Positions 16,509-25,800 of a stretch of DNA of 64,000 nucleotides are shown here, one piece after another. Position 1 is the stretch's first letter, and every line of letters begins with the position of its first letter. Both the position numbers and the translations under genes were made by a program. Source of the DNA: an uncultured Erythrobacter sp. (lineage in GTDB: Bacteria > Pseudomonadota > Alphaproteobacteria > Sphingomonadales > Sphingomonadaceae); the NCBI GenBank assembly GCA_947488325.1, contig CANKYZ010000001.1:744001-808000 (forward strand). The letters are read 5' to 3'. Under the pieces are notes generated by a model. The model had not been told where the DNA came from. It saw nothing but the letters and a program-made list of their open reading frames with translations, and did no database searches.

Positions 16509-19500
16509 CTAGGACGGTCCATGCAAGAGCGAGGATCGAAAGTTGCTCACGAGCTTCCGCAAATCCGAGGCTGCCGCATAAGCTGCGGGTATCACCAACA
16601 ATGTCAGGAAGGTAGATGTCGTGAGACCGCCGATAATGATGAATCCCATGGGGTTTCTCCATTCCGCAGCGTCTGACTGTGCCAATGCGACGGGCATCAT
16701 TCCGAAAACGGCAGCCAGCGCGGTCATGAGGACTGGTCGCAGCCGTTCCGGCGCGGCATCGCGCATGGCCGCAGCAGCATCTTTGCCAGCATCGCGGAAC
16801 TGGTTGGCGCGATCGACAAGCAGGATGCCGTTTTTCATCACGATACCCATAAGCGCAATCATGCCGATTTGCGCAAACAAGCTCATTTCCTGACCTGCTG
16901 CCCACATGAGAAAATACGCGCCCGAGAAGGACAGCGGCGCGGTGAGCATGATGATGATCGGTTGCCCGAAGCTGTTAAACTGGCTTGCGAGGACAATGTA
17001 GAGTGCGACAATCGCTAAGATGAAGGCAAAGATAATGGCCTCGCTCGTTTCAGCGAGGCGGCGCGCTGTGCCTTCCATTTGGGTAGACAGTCCAGCTGGC
17101 GGTGGGTTGGCGGCAAGCAAGCCCTCTAAATCCGAGACGGCCACGCTCAACGGAACACCCGGCGCGGTATTGGCGAGCACCGAAATCTGGCGCGATCGAT
17201 CAATGCGTTCGATTTCTGCGGCGTTCAGCGTGACATCAATGTCGGCAATTGCTGCCAAATCGACCAGACTGCCCTGCGCTGTCCTGAGGGGCAGCGCCTC
17301 TATGTCGCTCAATCGCTGTCGCTCGCTTTCCTCCAACCGGACCCGAACGTCGTAGCGGCGTCCACCCGTCTCGAACGTCCCGGCATCGCTCCCGCCTACG
17401 AGTGTCCGCGAAGCTGCCGCAAGGTCGCGCGCAGAAATACCGAGATCCGCCGCCCGATCACGGTCGAGCGCGATCTGCAACTCAGGTCTGCCACCCTCGT
17501 ATGTGGAGCGCACGTCTACGAAATCAGATCGCGCGGACAGCTCGCTTTCGAGCCATTGCGCGTAGCGATTGATTGTGGCGGTATCCGGCCCTGTGATGAT
17601 CAGCTCTATCGCGGTCTGTCCGACCCCGGCACCGGAAACCCACGGGACTTCCTCCACCGCGACTTGGCGTGCCTTCGGGACTCCGTCGAGTGCTGCCTGG
17701 CGTGCGAAGGTCATTATATCGTCTTGCGTCACGTCGCGTGACCGTTTGTGCGAAAGGCCGACATAGATATCGAGCTCGTTGATCTTTGGATTGGTCCCGC
17801 TGCCCGCACTGACAAAAACGAGTTCGACTTCGGGATTTTCGCGCAGAGCGGCATCCACCTGCTGCGCTGCATCCTTTGCCCCGGCTATCCCTGTGCCGAG
17901 CGGTAGCTTGATCGTGACGAGAAATTCCGAGCGGTCCGTAGTGGACATGAATGTGCTGGGCACGAGCGCCGCAAAAACCCCCCCCACGAATACGCTGGCA
18001 AGGGCGCCGCCTAGTACGACGTAGCGGCGGCGGATCGCCCAAGATACGAGCCTTTCGTAGCGTTGTCGCATCCCGACATGGAATCGCTCTATGCGTGCGA
18101 ACCAGCCGCTCTCCTTTTCTTCGGGACGCAGCAACCGGGCCGAAAGCGCGGGTGTGAGCGTGAAGGCAACCAGCATCGAGACGCTGACGGAGAAGACGAT
18201 TGCAAGACCGTATTGAAAGAAAAAGCGGCCAACTATTCCTTCCATAAACGCGATTGGCACGAACACTGCCAAAGTCGCAAAAGTTCCAGCCAGAACAGCC
18301 AACGCAACCCGCTTAGTGGCTGCGTGAGCCGCTCCAGTTGCGTCAGCACCTTCATCGACATCATTTTGAACTGCTTCGACGACGACGATCGCGTCATCGA
18401 CCAGCAGGCCGATAGCGACCGTCAGCGCTAACAAAGTGACCATGTTGATCGTGAAATCGAACGCCGCAAAGGCAATGAAGCTTGCGACTATCGAAGTGGG
18501 GATCGCCAGCAATACTATGATCGTAGCGCGCCAACTGAGAAGGAAAAGGAATGTCACCGCGACCACCAGAACCACGGCAATTAACAGGTCGAACAGCACG
18601 TCTCCGATGGCCTGTTCAATGAAGCGAGAAGTGTCGCGCGCGATGACGAAGGTGACGCCTTCTGGTGCCGAAGCTCGCAGCTCCTCAATGTCGGCGCGGA
18701 TGTGTTCGGCGACGGCGACTGTGTTCTCACCGCTTTGCTTGCGGACTTCAAGAACAACGCCTGGTTCACCGTCGAGCTGAGCATAACTGGCCTCGTCTTC
18801 AATCGAGTCTTCTACCCGCCCGACGTCGCCGATCCGAACGGTTTGGCCATTGGGTCGATAGGCGATGGGTATGGCCGCGAATTCTGCCGCGCTCTCCGCT
18901 TCGGCGAGTATGCGGACACCGAATTGGCGCGCGCGCCCCTCGGTGACCAACCGACCACCCGGCAGTTCGGAGTTCTCGCGCTGAATTGCGCCGAGTACGT
19001 CGTCCGCAGTCACTCCGCGAGCGCGCATCGCGGCTGCATCGAGCCAGATACGCATTTCCCGCTTGCGTCCGCCGACCAGCTCGACTGAACCGACGCCGGG
19101 GACGCGCTGTAAACGCTCCTTGACCTCCTCGTCTGCGAAAGCGGTCAAGTCACGAGCGGGCATGTCCCCCGACATGAGAACCGAGAGAATAGGCGCGGCA
19201 TCGGGATCGACCTTTTCGATGACCGGTGATTCGGAATCGGCAGGCAGATCGGCTCCAAGCCGCGACATTTTGTCGCGCACCTCCTGCGCTTTCACATCGG
19301 CATCTTCCTCGAGTTCGAATTCGAGATTGACGATGCTCACACCCTCCGCACTGGTCGACCGCATCTGACGCAATCCCGCAATGGTATTGAGCTGTTCCTC
19401 GACAATGTCGGTAACTTCGGTCTCCACGGTTCCGGGCGAGGCGCCAGGAAGCGCCGTCGTTACTGAAACGTATGGAAACTCCACCTTTGGGAAAAGGTCG

Positions 19501-19613
19501 ACGCCGAGCCGATTGAACGAAACAAGTCCCAGCACCACGAGCGAGGCGATCAGCATCGTAGCGAAGACGGGGCGCCGGATCGATACGTCAGCGAGCCACA
19601 TATCAGTCTGCAT
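16509..19613 (-). CDS. RND multidrug efflux transporter (AcrB/MexB-like, HAE1 type)
   Basis: A 1034-residue inner-membrane proton/drug antiporter. The first transmembrane helix is at about 15-35 after the typical start WLADVSIRRPVFATML. Two large periplasmic loops alternate with blocks of helices. The proton-relay motif GLLVDDAIVVVEAVQND is in the helix around residue 400, and GIVMKNGILLVDRANQ and RLRPVLMTALAAVFGMMP near the C-terminus are typical. Length is normal and nothing looks broken. It overlaps the adaptor gene by 11 bp. No outer-membrane TolC-type gene is near, so a chromosomal channel is presumably used. Substrate unknown. Confidence 0.92.
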   Translation of the reverse strand: MQTDMWLADVSIRRPVFATMLIASLVVLGLVSFNRLGVDLFPKVEFPYVSVTTALPGASPGTVETEVTDIVEEQLNTIAGLRQMRSTSAEGVSIVNLEFELEEDADVKAQEVRDKMSRLGADLPADSESPVIEKVDPDAAPILSVLMSGDMPARDLTAFADEEVKERLQRVPGVGSVELVGGRKREMRIWLDAAAMRARGVTADDVLGAIQRENSELPGGRLVTEGRARQFGVRILAEAESAAEFAAIPIAYRPNGQTVRIGDVGRVEDSIEDEASYAQLDGEPGVVLEVRKQSGENTVAVAEHIRADIEELRASAPEGVTFVIARDTSRFIEQAIGDVLFDLLIAVVLVVAVTFLFLLSWRATIIVLLAIPTSIVASFIAFAAFDFTINMVTLLALTVAIGLLVDDAIVVVEAVQNDVDEGADATGAAHAATKRVALAVLAGTFATLAVFVPIAFMEGIVGRFFFQYGLAIVFSVSVSMLVAFTLTPALSARLLRPEEKESGWFARIERFHVGMRQRYERLVSWAIRRRYVVLGGALASVFVGGVFAALVPSTFMSTTDRSEFLVTIKLPLGTGIAGAKDAAQQVDAALRENPEVELVFVSAGSGTNPKINELDIYVGLSHKRSRDVTQDDIMTFARQAALDGVPKARQVAVEEVPWVSGAGVGQTAIELIITGPDTATINRYAQWLESELSARSDFVDVRSTYEGGRPELQIALDRDRAADLGISARDLAAASRTLVGGSDAGTFETGGRRYDVRVRLEESERQRLSDIEALPLRTAQGSLVDLAAIADIDVTLNAAEIERIDRSRQISVLANTAPGVPLSVAVSDLEGLLAANPPPAGLSTQMEGTARRLAETSEAIIFAFILAIVALYIVLASQFNSFGQPIIIMLTAPLSFSGAYFLMWAAGQEMSLFAQIGMIALMGIVMKNGILLVDRANQFRDAGKDAAAAMRDAAPERLRPVLMTALAAVFGMMPVALAQSDAAEWRNPMGFIIIGGLTTSTFLTLLVIPAAYAAASDLRKLVSNFRSSLLHGPS

Positions 19614-20706
19614 CGCTCATTTGGCGGGACTCTACTGGTTCACCGTCACGCAAAGTCGAAGGCGGATCGAGGACCAATTCATCCCCTGCGGCCAAGCCTG
19701 AAAGAATGCGCACCCGATCAAGATCGATGCTCTCGAAAGTAACTTCGCGCCCATGTGCCTTCCCGTTTTCAACAATGAAAACGTGCGCGGCAGCACTATC
19801 GCCACGGATTGCGGTTCGAGGGAGGATTATCGCCGAAACGGGTGGGACGTTGATTTCAGCGCGAGCCCCCAAACCTGAGCTGATGCGATAATTTGGATTG
19901 GCAATCGGCAGCCGCAATTCGACCATCCGGCTCTCAGGGTCGACCCGGTCGTTGATAATATAGACTATGCTATCAATCGGCTCGTCGAACCCTTCGATGT
20001 AGACGCGAGCGGGCATATTTCGCCGAAAGGCGTCAACATATTCCTGTGGCGCGTTCACGATGGCGGCGACCGTTCCGAGCTCCTGCAATTGGAGCGCTGC
20101 TGATTGACCGCCCATCGAAAAGCGGTTGTTGAGGTAGACCCCTTCATCGACCAACCGAGCGGTAACAACGCCATCGTAAGGCGCTCGCGTGATGGTATCA
20201 GATAACGCTTGCTGCGCGGTGCCGAACACTGCCTGAGCCTGCGTTTTTTGCGCTCGTGCAACGGCAAGTTCCGTTTCGACCGCATCGACCTGCGCGTTTG
20301 ATACAAAACCCTTAGGTGCAAGCGCAATAACGCGCTCGTAGCGCCGTTCTGCCTCGATCGCTCGGGCGCTAGCTAGATCGACGGCGGCCTGCGCTTCGGC
20401 GACGCGCCGCTGGTAATCAGCCTGACGGATACGAAAGAGTGGTTGGCCCCGCGATACCCTGTCGCCGACCTTTACGAAAATGCGCTCAACCGGCCCCTCT
20501 GCGAGCGCTCCGATCGAACTGCTTTGCTTGGCTGCAATGGTGCCGAATGCTTTTACTGGTTCTGCGAGCAATTCGGGTTCGACGACCATTGTCTGAACTT
20601 TGCGCGGACCTGACTGCGCGTCTTGCCCCGCCTCGCTTCCGTCCACGCCACCTGAGCATGCAGCAAGAGCCAAACAGAAAGCCGTTAGGGTGGCGCGCGC
20701 TAACAT
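19603..20706 (-). CDS. RND efflux periplasmic adaptor (membrane fusion lipoprotein)
   Basis: A 367-residue membrane fusion protein. A lipoprotein signal ends in LALAAC (Cys17). Then come a lipoyl-like half (GPVERIFVKVGDRVSRGQPLFRI), a helical hairpin (about 95-165), the second lipoyl half (TITRAPYDGVVTARLVDEGVYLN) and beta-barrel parts. It would link the RND pump to an outer-membrane channel. The start overlaps the stop of the thioesterase gene and its end overlaps the pump gene, so the four genes form one operon. Confidence 0.9.
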   Translation of the reverse strand: MLARATLTAFCLALAACSGGVDGSEAGQDAQSGPRKVQTMVVEPELLAEPVKAFGTIAAKQSSSIGALAEGPVERIFVKVGDRVSRGQPLFRIRQADYQRRVAEAQAAVDLASARAIEAERRYERVIALAPKGFVSNAQVDAVETELAVARAQKTQAQAVFGTAQQALSDTITRAPYDGVVTARLVDEGVYLNNRFSMGGQSAALQLQELGTVAAIVNAPQEYVDAFRRNMPARVYIEGFDEPIDSIVYIINDRVDPESRMVELRLPIANPNYRISSGLGARAEINVPPVSAIILPRTAIRGDSAAAHVFIVENGKAHGREVTFESIDLDRVRILSGLAAGDELVLDPPSTLRDGEPVESRQMSDAD

Positions 20707-21113
20707 ATGTAGGCACCCCTGCCGCTGGCGATCAGTTTTCCGTCCGGTCCAACTATCCGGCTTTCGGCAACCGAGATTTGCCTTCCGACCTTGACCACCT
20801 GACCCGTCACAATGAGGGGCCCAGAAGTCGCCGGGCGATGATAATCAACGCGCAGGTCGGCTGTCACCTTCGCTGTCACACCTTGCGACAGCAATGTGTA
20901 GAGCCCTGTGAGGTCAATCAGCGATGCCAGCACGCCGCCATGAGCTGAACCGATCATCGGGTTCGAGATAATCTCTTCGCGCCACGGCATTTCGAGCTCA
21001 ATCTGCTCGCTAGAATACGATTTTACCGTCAGACCGAGCCATTGATGAAACGGAGCAATCCGCAACAGCTCATCAAGACGTTCGCAATCGATTGGACCGT
21101 GCTCCTTGCTCAT
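20700..21113 (-). CDS. PaaI-family hotdog thioesterase
   Basis: A 137-residue single-domain hotdog protein. The active-site segment is NPMIGSAHGGVLASLIDLTG, with the HGG motif at 58-60 and Asp67, as in PaaI/YdiI-type acyl-CoA thioesterases. It overlaps both neighbours by a few bases, so it is co-translated with the hydrolase and the efflux adaptor. Such enzymes release CoA from aromatic or fatty acyl thioesters. Its link to the pump is unknown; together the operon may detoxify and export an acylated or ester compound. Confidence 0.85.
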   Translation of the reverse strand: MSKEHGPIDCERLDELLRIAPFHQWLGLTVKSYSSEQIELEMPWREEIISNPMIGSAHGGVLASLIDLTGLYTLLSQGVTAKVTADLRVDYHRPATSGPLIVTGQVVKVGRQISVAESRIVGPDGKLIASGRGAYIC

Positions 21114-21997
21114 GCTGTAGTTCCTTGGGGAGAGTGATGGCGGGTCAGAAAATCGAGGATCGCTTCCGAAAAGGCGTCGTTGGCGTCTCCCACCACCATA
21201 TGCGTGGCATCTGCGATGTCGGAATATTCGGTGTTCGGGACCAGGTCGCGCAAATGCGCCACCGCCTCTTCGGAAACCAGATCGCTCGATCCGCCGCGAA
21301 TGAGATGCACTGGTAACGAAAGCCGACTGGCCGCATCGCTCAGCGCATCGAATTGCCGATCCTGATGAGCCGGATCGCTTCGCTTCGTGGTCATGATGTT
21401 ACGGATAAAGGCCGGGTCCCAGTGCCAGTAGTAGCGGCCATCATCCTTTTTGCGCAGGTAGCGCCGCAGTCCCTCTCCAGCCCCGCGCTTGCGGCGATGC
21501 GGCATGTACCTCGCGATGATTCCCGCCGCTTCTTCAGGTGAAGAAAAGCCGGTATCGACATGCTGTTCCATGAAACCGACCACACGCATCACGCCGCCCG
21601 GCTCCATGCGCGGGGCAATGTCTACAAGGGTCAGGGAAGCGAAAGTGTCTGGCGCGAGATAACCCTCGGCGATGATCCCGGCCAGTCCCCCCAGCGAAGC
21701 ACCAACGAGTGCTGGTTTGCATTCCATGCCTGATGCAATCGCTACAAGATCGGAAGCGAAGTCGCGAATATCGTATGCTCCGCTCGCAGCCCAATCGCTC
21801 TCGCCATGACCGCGCATATCAATCGCAATTGTGCGGTAGCCAGCTTCGGCCAAATCACCTGTTACGCGCTTCCACGCACGGCGCGTCTGCCCGCCGCCAT
21901 GTGCGAGCAGGACGGGCATGGCGTTGTCGCCACCAATCACTTCTGCGGCAAGGGAGAGTCCTCCCGCTCCATGAATTTTGGTGGTCAAAATCTCCAT
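21110..21997 (-). CDS. Alpha/beta hydrolase, first gene of the efflux operon
   Basis: A 295-residue alpha/beta hydrolase with the elbow LVGASLGGLAG (Ser101), an oxyanion segment LAHGGGQTRRAW, an acid in RGGSSDLVSEE and His in DATHMVVGD. Family members hydrolyse esters, lactones or amides. I chose the ATG at 21997 (MEILTTKIHGAG); a GTG four codons upstream (22009) is possible. It leads the operon hydrolase-thioesterase-adaptor-pump, and its promoter region holds a palindrome that the divergent MarR protein probably binds. Confidence 0.82.
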   Translation of the reverse strand: MEILTTKIHGAGGLSLAAEVIGGDNAMPVLLAHGGGQTRRAWKRVTGDLAEAGYRTIAIDMRGHGESDWAASGAYDIRDFASDLVAIASGMECKPALVGASLGGLAGIIAEGYLAPDTFASLTLVDIAPRMEPGGVMRVVGFMEQHVDTGFSSPEEAAGIIARYMPHRRKRGAGEGLRRYLRKKDDGRYYWHWDPAFIRNIMTTKRSDPAHQDRQFDALSDAASRLSLPVHLIRGGSSDLVSEEAVAHLRDLVPNTEYSDIADATHMVVGDANDAFSEAILDFLTRHHSPQGTTA

Positions 21998-22014
21998 ATC
22001 GCAAGCCACTATAT

Positions 22015-22030
22015 TGTAAATTGATTTACA
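22015..22030. promoter_or_regulatory. Palindromic operator for the MarR regulator
   Basis: TGTAAAT-TG-ATTTACA, perfect 7-bp arms, lies in the 77-bp space between the hydrolase start (minus) and marR start (plus). MarR proteins bind AT-rich palindromes of this length. One site between divergent genes would control both the efflux operon and marR itself. Binding is inferred. Confidence 0.65.
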
Positions 22031-22074
22031 GTAAATGACTTTATCTAAGTCGATGCTGTGTTAAGGTGCCTTGC

Positions 22075-22548
22075 ATGGCAACAAAGCTCGACCACGATCC
22101 CGATGAAAAAGCGGCGCCATTCCTGACCGATCAAGACCGGTTGGTTTTTCTGTTGGAAGAGCTCACGCGACGATTGCGCCGTACCTTCGATTCCTCACTC
22201 GAGCAGTTTGGACTCACCCGCACCCAGTGGCGTGCGTTAGCCTATCTCTACCGGACACCCGGCATGACCCAGACCGAATTGGCCGGTCAATTGGAGCTGG
22301 AGCGGGCAAGCATCGGGCAAGCGATCGACCGGCTAGAAGAATTGGGCTTGGTCGAACGGCGCAGCGCCAAAAACGACCGCCGTGTGTGGCAGGTGCACCT
22401 GCGATCCGCTGCAATCGACTTGCTTCCGAAAATGCGAGTCGAAGCGGATCAGGTCTATGCGCGCCTGCTCACAGGAATAAAGGACGAGGACTTGGAGGCA
22501 TTCAAGTCTACTTTGGCCGCAATGCAGCGCAATTTGGGCGATGCCTAA
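22075..22548 (+). CDS. MarR-family transcriptional regulator
   Basis: A 157-residue MarR protein with the winged helix-turn-helix at about 50-110 (LTRTQWRALAYLYRTPGMTQTELAGQL, ASIGQAIDRLEELGLVERR, NDRRVWQVHL). The ATG at 22075 has AAGGTG 7 nt upstream. It is divergent from the hydrolase-efflux operon and the palindrome between them is the likely target. MarR proteins release DNA when they bind small aromatic ligands, so the pump is likely induced by its substrate. Confidence 0.88.
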   Translation: MATKLDHDPDEKAAPFLTDQDRLVFLLEELTRRLRRTFDSSLEQFGLTRTQWRALAYLYRTPGMTQTELAGQLELERASIGQAIDRLEELGLVERRSAKNDRRVWQVHLRSAAIDLLPKMRVEADQVYARLLTGIKDEDLEAFKSTLAAMQRNLGDA

Positions 22549-22581
22549 AGGGCCCAGCGGTCGCCGCGAGAGAAGGTAACT

Positions 22582-22629
22582 TTACCAGCTGTAGTCGACG
22601 CCAACGCCGAAGAATGGCGGTAATTCCAA
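22582..22629 (-). pseudogene. Possible 3' relic of an outer-membrane beta-barrel gene
   Basis: Fifteen codons ending in FFGVGVDYSW then TAA, with an in-frame stop just upstream. A terminal strand of alternating residues ending in an aromatic residue is the signature of outer-membrane barrels. It may be what remains of a porin or barrel gene. The match is short and chance cannot be excluded. Confidence 0.25.
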
Positions 22630-22715
22630 TTACCCATCTATATCCGCAATGGGGTCGAAAGCCGACGGTCAGTTCCCGGCCCACATTCCGTCTTTCGTCA
22701 AATAAACGTCCGCAA

Positions 22716-22734
22716 CTGATCCGGTACGGATCAG
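22716..22734. repeat. 19-bp palindrome between marR and zorD
   Basis: CTGATCCG-GTA-CGGATCAG, perfect 8-bp arms, in the convergent gap between the marR and zorD stops. It could be a bidirectional terminator (no clear T-run) or a binding site. Confidence 0.6.
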
Positions 22735-22844
22735 TCTGTTCTTGTCTACCAAGAGTGCGACAGCTGCCATTTGCCTGCGATCGTGGCGAAGTTTGGACTT
22801 TGAGGCTTATCGTGCGCTTTAGGTAGTCTTAACAAAGGACTAGG

Positions 22845-25800
22845 CTAGGTAGACCCAGGCGGCGCATAGGTCACGGTGCATTGCCTATGCTCATTGTAAA
22901 GTGCTTCGACCCCGCGCCCGATGGTCAGTTCGTGCCGCTTGACGGCGCCTCCGGCATGACGGACGTCCACCTCGATGAAGCGATCGTGAAAATCATCATC
23001 GCGCGCCCTCTTGCTTCGCCGCACTAGGGCAAGCCTGGGGGCAGAGCCGCCAAAGCTGGTTGCATAGTCGGAGCCAAATTGGGTACGGCTGCGGGCGTCA
23101 TCGAGGTCACCTTCGGCCTCGGGGGCGTACTCGATCATGATGCTTTCGAGGGTGCCAGCCGTGCTGCGCAGCGATTGGAGGAACTCGATCTGCGAGCGCC
23201 GCGCGAAATAGGTAGCGAGGGCATATGGGTCGCGGATCGTGACCTTTGCGATGTTGAGGCCGTTGAAGAGTGCAAGGATCTCCTCGGTTGGACGTTGCTC
23301 TCCTGGGCCCCTGCGCCACAGCCTAATCTGAGCGTCTGCGATTGGTCGCGGTAGGGATAGGGTTCGCCGCTCGGAGGAGCGCTGATCGAGTTCGATTACG
23401 GCAGATTGGCCTCTTTCGGGCTCGCCCTCGGCTTCCGTAGCCGCCTCTAATTCTGTTGGCACCGTTTCCTGTTTGCTCTCGGTTTCCTCGGTAGCGAGCG
23501 GTGAAACGGAAGCAGAGGCGTCTGCCGTCGGCGCGCCAGACAAGTTCTCCTCCCTCGGCGCCTCTTCCGTCACTTCGCGTTCGAGCGAAACTTCGCGGAA
23601 GAGATCTCCCAGCTCGCCATCGCTTGCATCGGGGGGGAAGAACAGATCGCGGGTCAGCTTGCGCTTGCGTTCGATTAGCGCGTTGAGGCGAAGGTCAAAA
23701 CTGGATGGCGCGAGATCGGGGTCTGGATGCACCGCCATTGGAAGATACACATGGACATCGCGTGTCTGCCCAATTCGAAATACTCGGTCGGTTGCCTGGT
23801 CCTCGACGGCCGGGTTCCACCAGCGCGAGAGGTGAATGACGTGATTTGCGGCAGTAAGCGTCAGGCCCACTCCTCCGGCTCTCGGCGAAAGGATCATGAC
23901 ATCAAAAGTGCCCGGGTGAGCCTGAAAGGCTTCGACGAGCGCCTGGCGTTTTGGGCCTGGAACGGTTCCGTTTATCCGCGTGGGACGACGCGCGAGGTCA
24001 AAGCGATCTGCGATGAGTCCGGCCAGCCGCTCCTGCATGGCGAGGTCTTCGAGGAAGATGAGCGCCTTTTCATTGGCAGTGGCGATATTCTCAAGGATCG
24101 TGAGGGTCTGTGCGAGCCGGGCTGAATCTCGGGCATAGGCATCAAGATCATCAGGTGCCTGGCGCGGATCGAGTGGATGAAGCGAGACGCCGCGCATGTT
24201 GGCAAGCGTAGTCAGCATTCCGCCCTTGCCCAGAGTGCCAGCCGCACCTGCAGCCGCTGCGCGGATGACCAGATCGCGATAGGCGCTTGCCTGTGCGGGA
24301 GGCATGTCCATCCTGATGGCGTGCACTGTCTTAGTAGGCATTCCGTCGAGCACTTCGCCCTTGAGTCGCCGCAACATGTAAGGTGGCCGCCCTTTGATCG
24401 GATCGGTGAGCTGCGACTTGAGCCTTGCCAGTGCATCGGGATTGTCCGTGGGGTGCCGCTTCTCGAAATCACGGCTGGCGCCAAGAAACCCTGGGGCGAC
24501 GACATCCATGATGGACCACAGATCCTGGAGACGGTTTTCGACCGGGGTACCGGTCATACCTAGCGTGAACTCTGCATTCAGAGCCTTCGCCGCGCGCGTA
24601 ACCTGACTGCCGGGATTCTTCAGCTTCTGGATCTCATCGTAGATGATGAGACCAAAGCGCGTTCGGGCGAAGCTGAAGTGGTAATCGCGCAGCGTTTCGT
24701 AGGTTGTCAGAACTACCCCGGCATCACGCCAGTTGGCTGCGTCGAGGGAAGCCTTGCCTGTCTCGATATCCCTCGATCCAAAGCTGTCTTCGTCGCGCAG
24801 CAGCTTTAGATTGCTGCCGAACGCAGGAACCAGAAGGCCTAGTTGCGGGTCGCGCAGATGCTTCTCGATTTCCGTGCGCCAGGTTCCGAGAAGGCCGGTG
24901 GGCGCTACGATCAGGAAGGGCGCGCGAGGGCGTCTTGAGGCGCGTGCCTCTTCCTGGAGCCATGCCATGAAGGCTATCGCCTGGATGGTCTTTCCGAGCC
25001 CCATGTCGTCCGCGAGAAGGGCTCCGGGGCGACCTGCAAGCGCACTGTTCCCCAACCAGGTCAGGCCCTCTTTCTGATGCGACTTCAACGTGGACTGCAG
25101 CAGGTCAGGAGGATCGATAGGTGGTAGCGCCTCTTCCTCGACCGTCTCGGTTACGCCGAGAGGCGCGTAATCAACCTCTTCGAAATTGTCGTGTACGACG
25201 AGAAACAGCTTGCCCTGTGTGGCGGCATCCCAGGCGTCCACATCTCCATGATGCTCGGCTTCTGGCGACTGGTCTCCCAATTGCGCAAATGGTGCGAAAC
25301 TCGCGAGGGCCGCACGGCTCTGATCGTTAACGGGAATTCGCGCAGGCGGCGCCGGTCCATCCTCTTCGGCAGGCTCGAGCAGTCCTTCGACGTCGGCATC
25401 CGGCTTGCCGGCATCTGCAGCAATTTCGATCCGTAATGTAACTTGCTCAACATTTTTCGCTGGAAGCGCGAAATAGTCTTCGCCGATCCGCAGGCCGAAC
25501 CTCTCGGGTATCCAATTGTTCTTCTGCGAGAGAACGATCCAGGGCAGTACGGGAGCGCGCCACACATCGACACCCGCAACACGCTCGGAAAACTGTTCCG
25601 TGTCGATGAACAGGTTTTCGAGATCTATTGCTTCGGCCTGCTCATCTCCGAGCACCTCGCGCATGACCTTGCGCGGATTGAGGATGAATGATCGCCGCTG
25701 CTCTTCGGGGGCATCCTGAACCTTGCGCACGACATCGAGCGCAGGACGAAGGTCCGGATCGATGAAGAGGTACTCGCCGTTCTGAAGGACATAGACGGGG

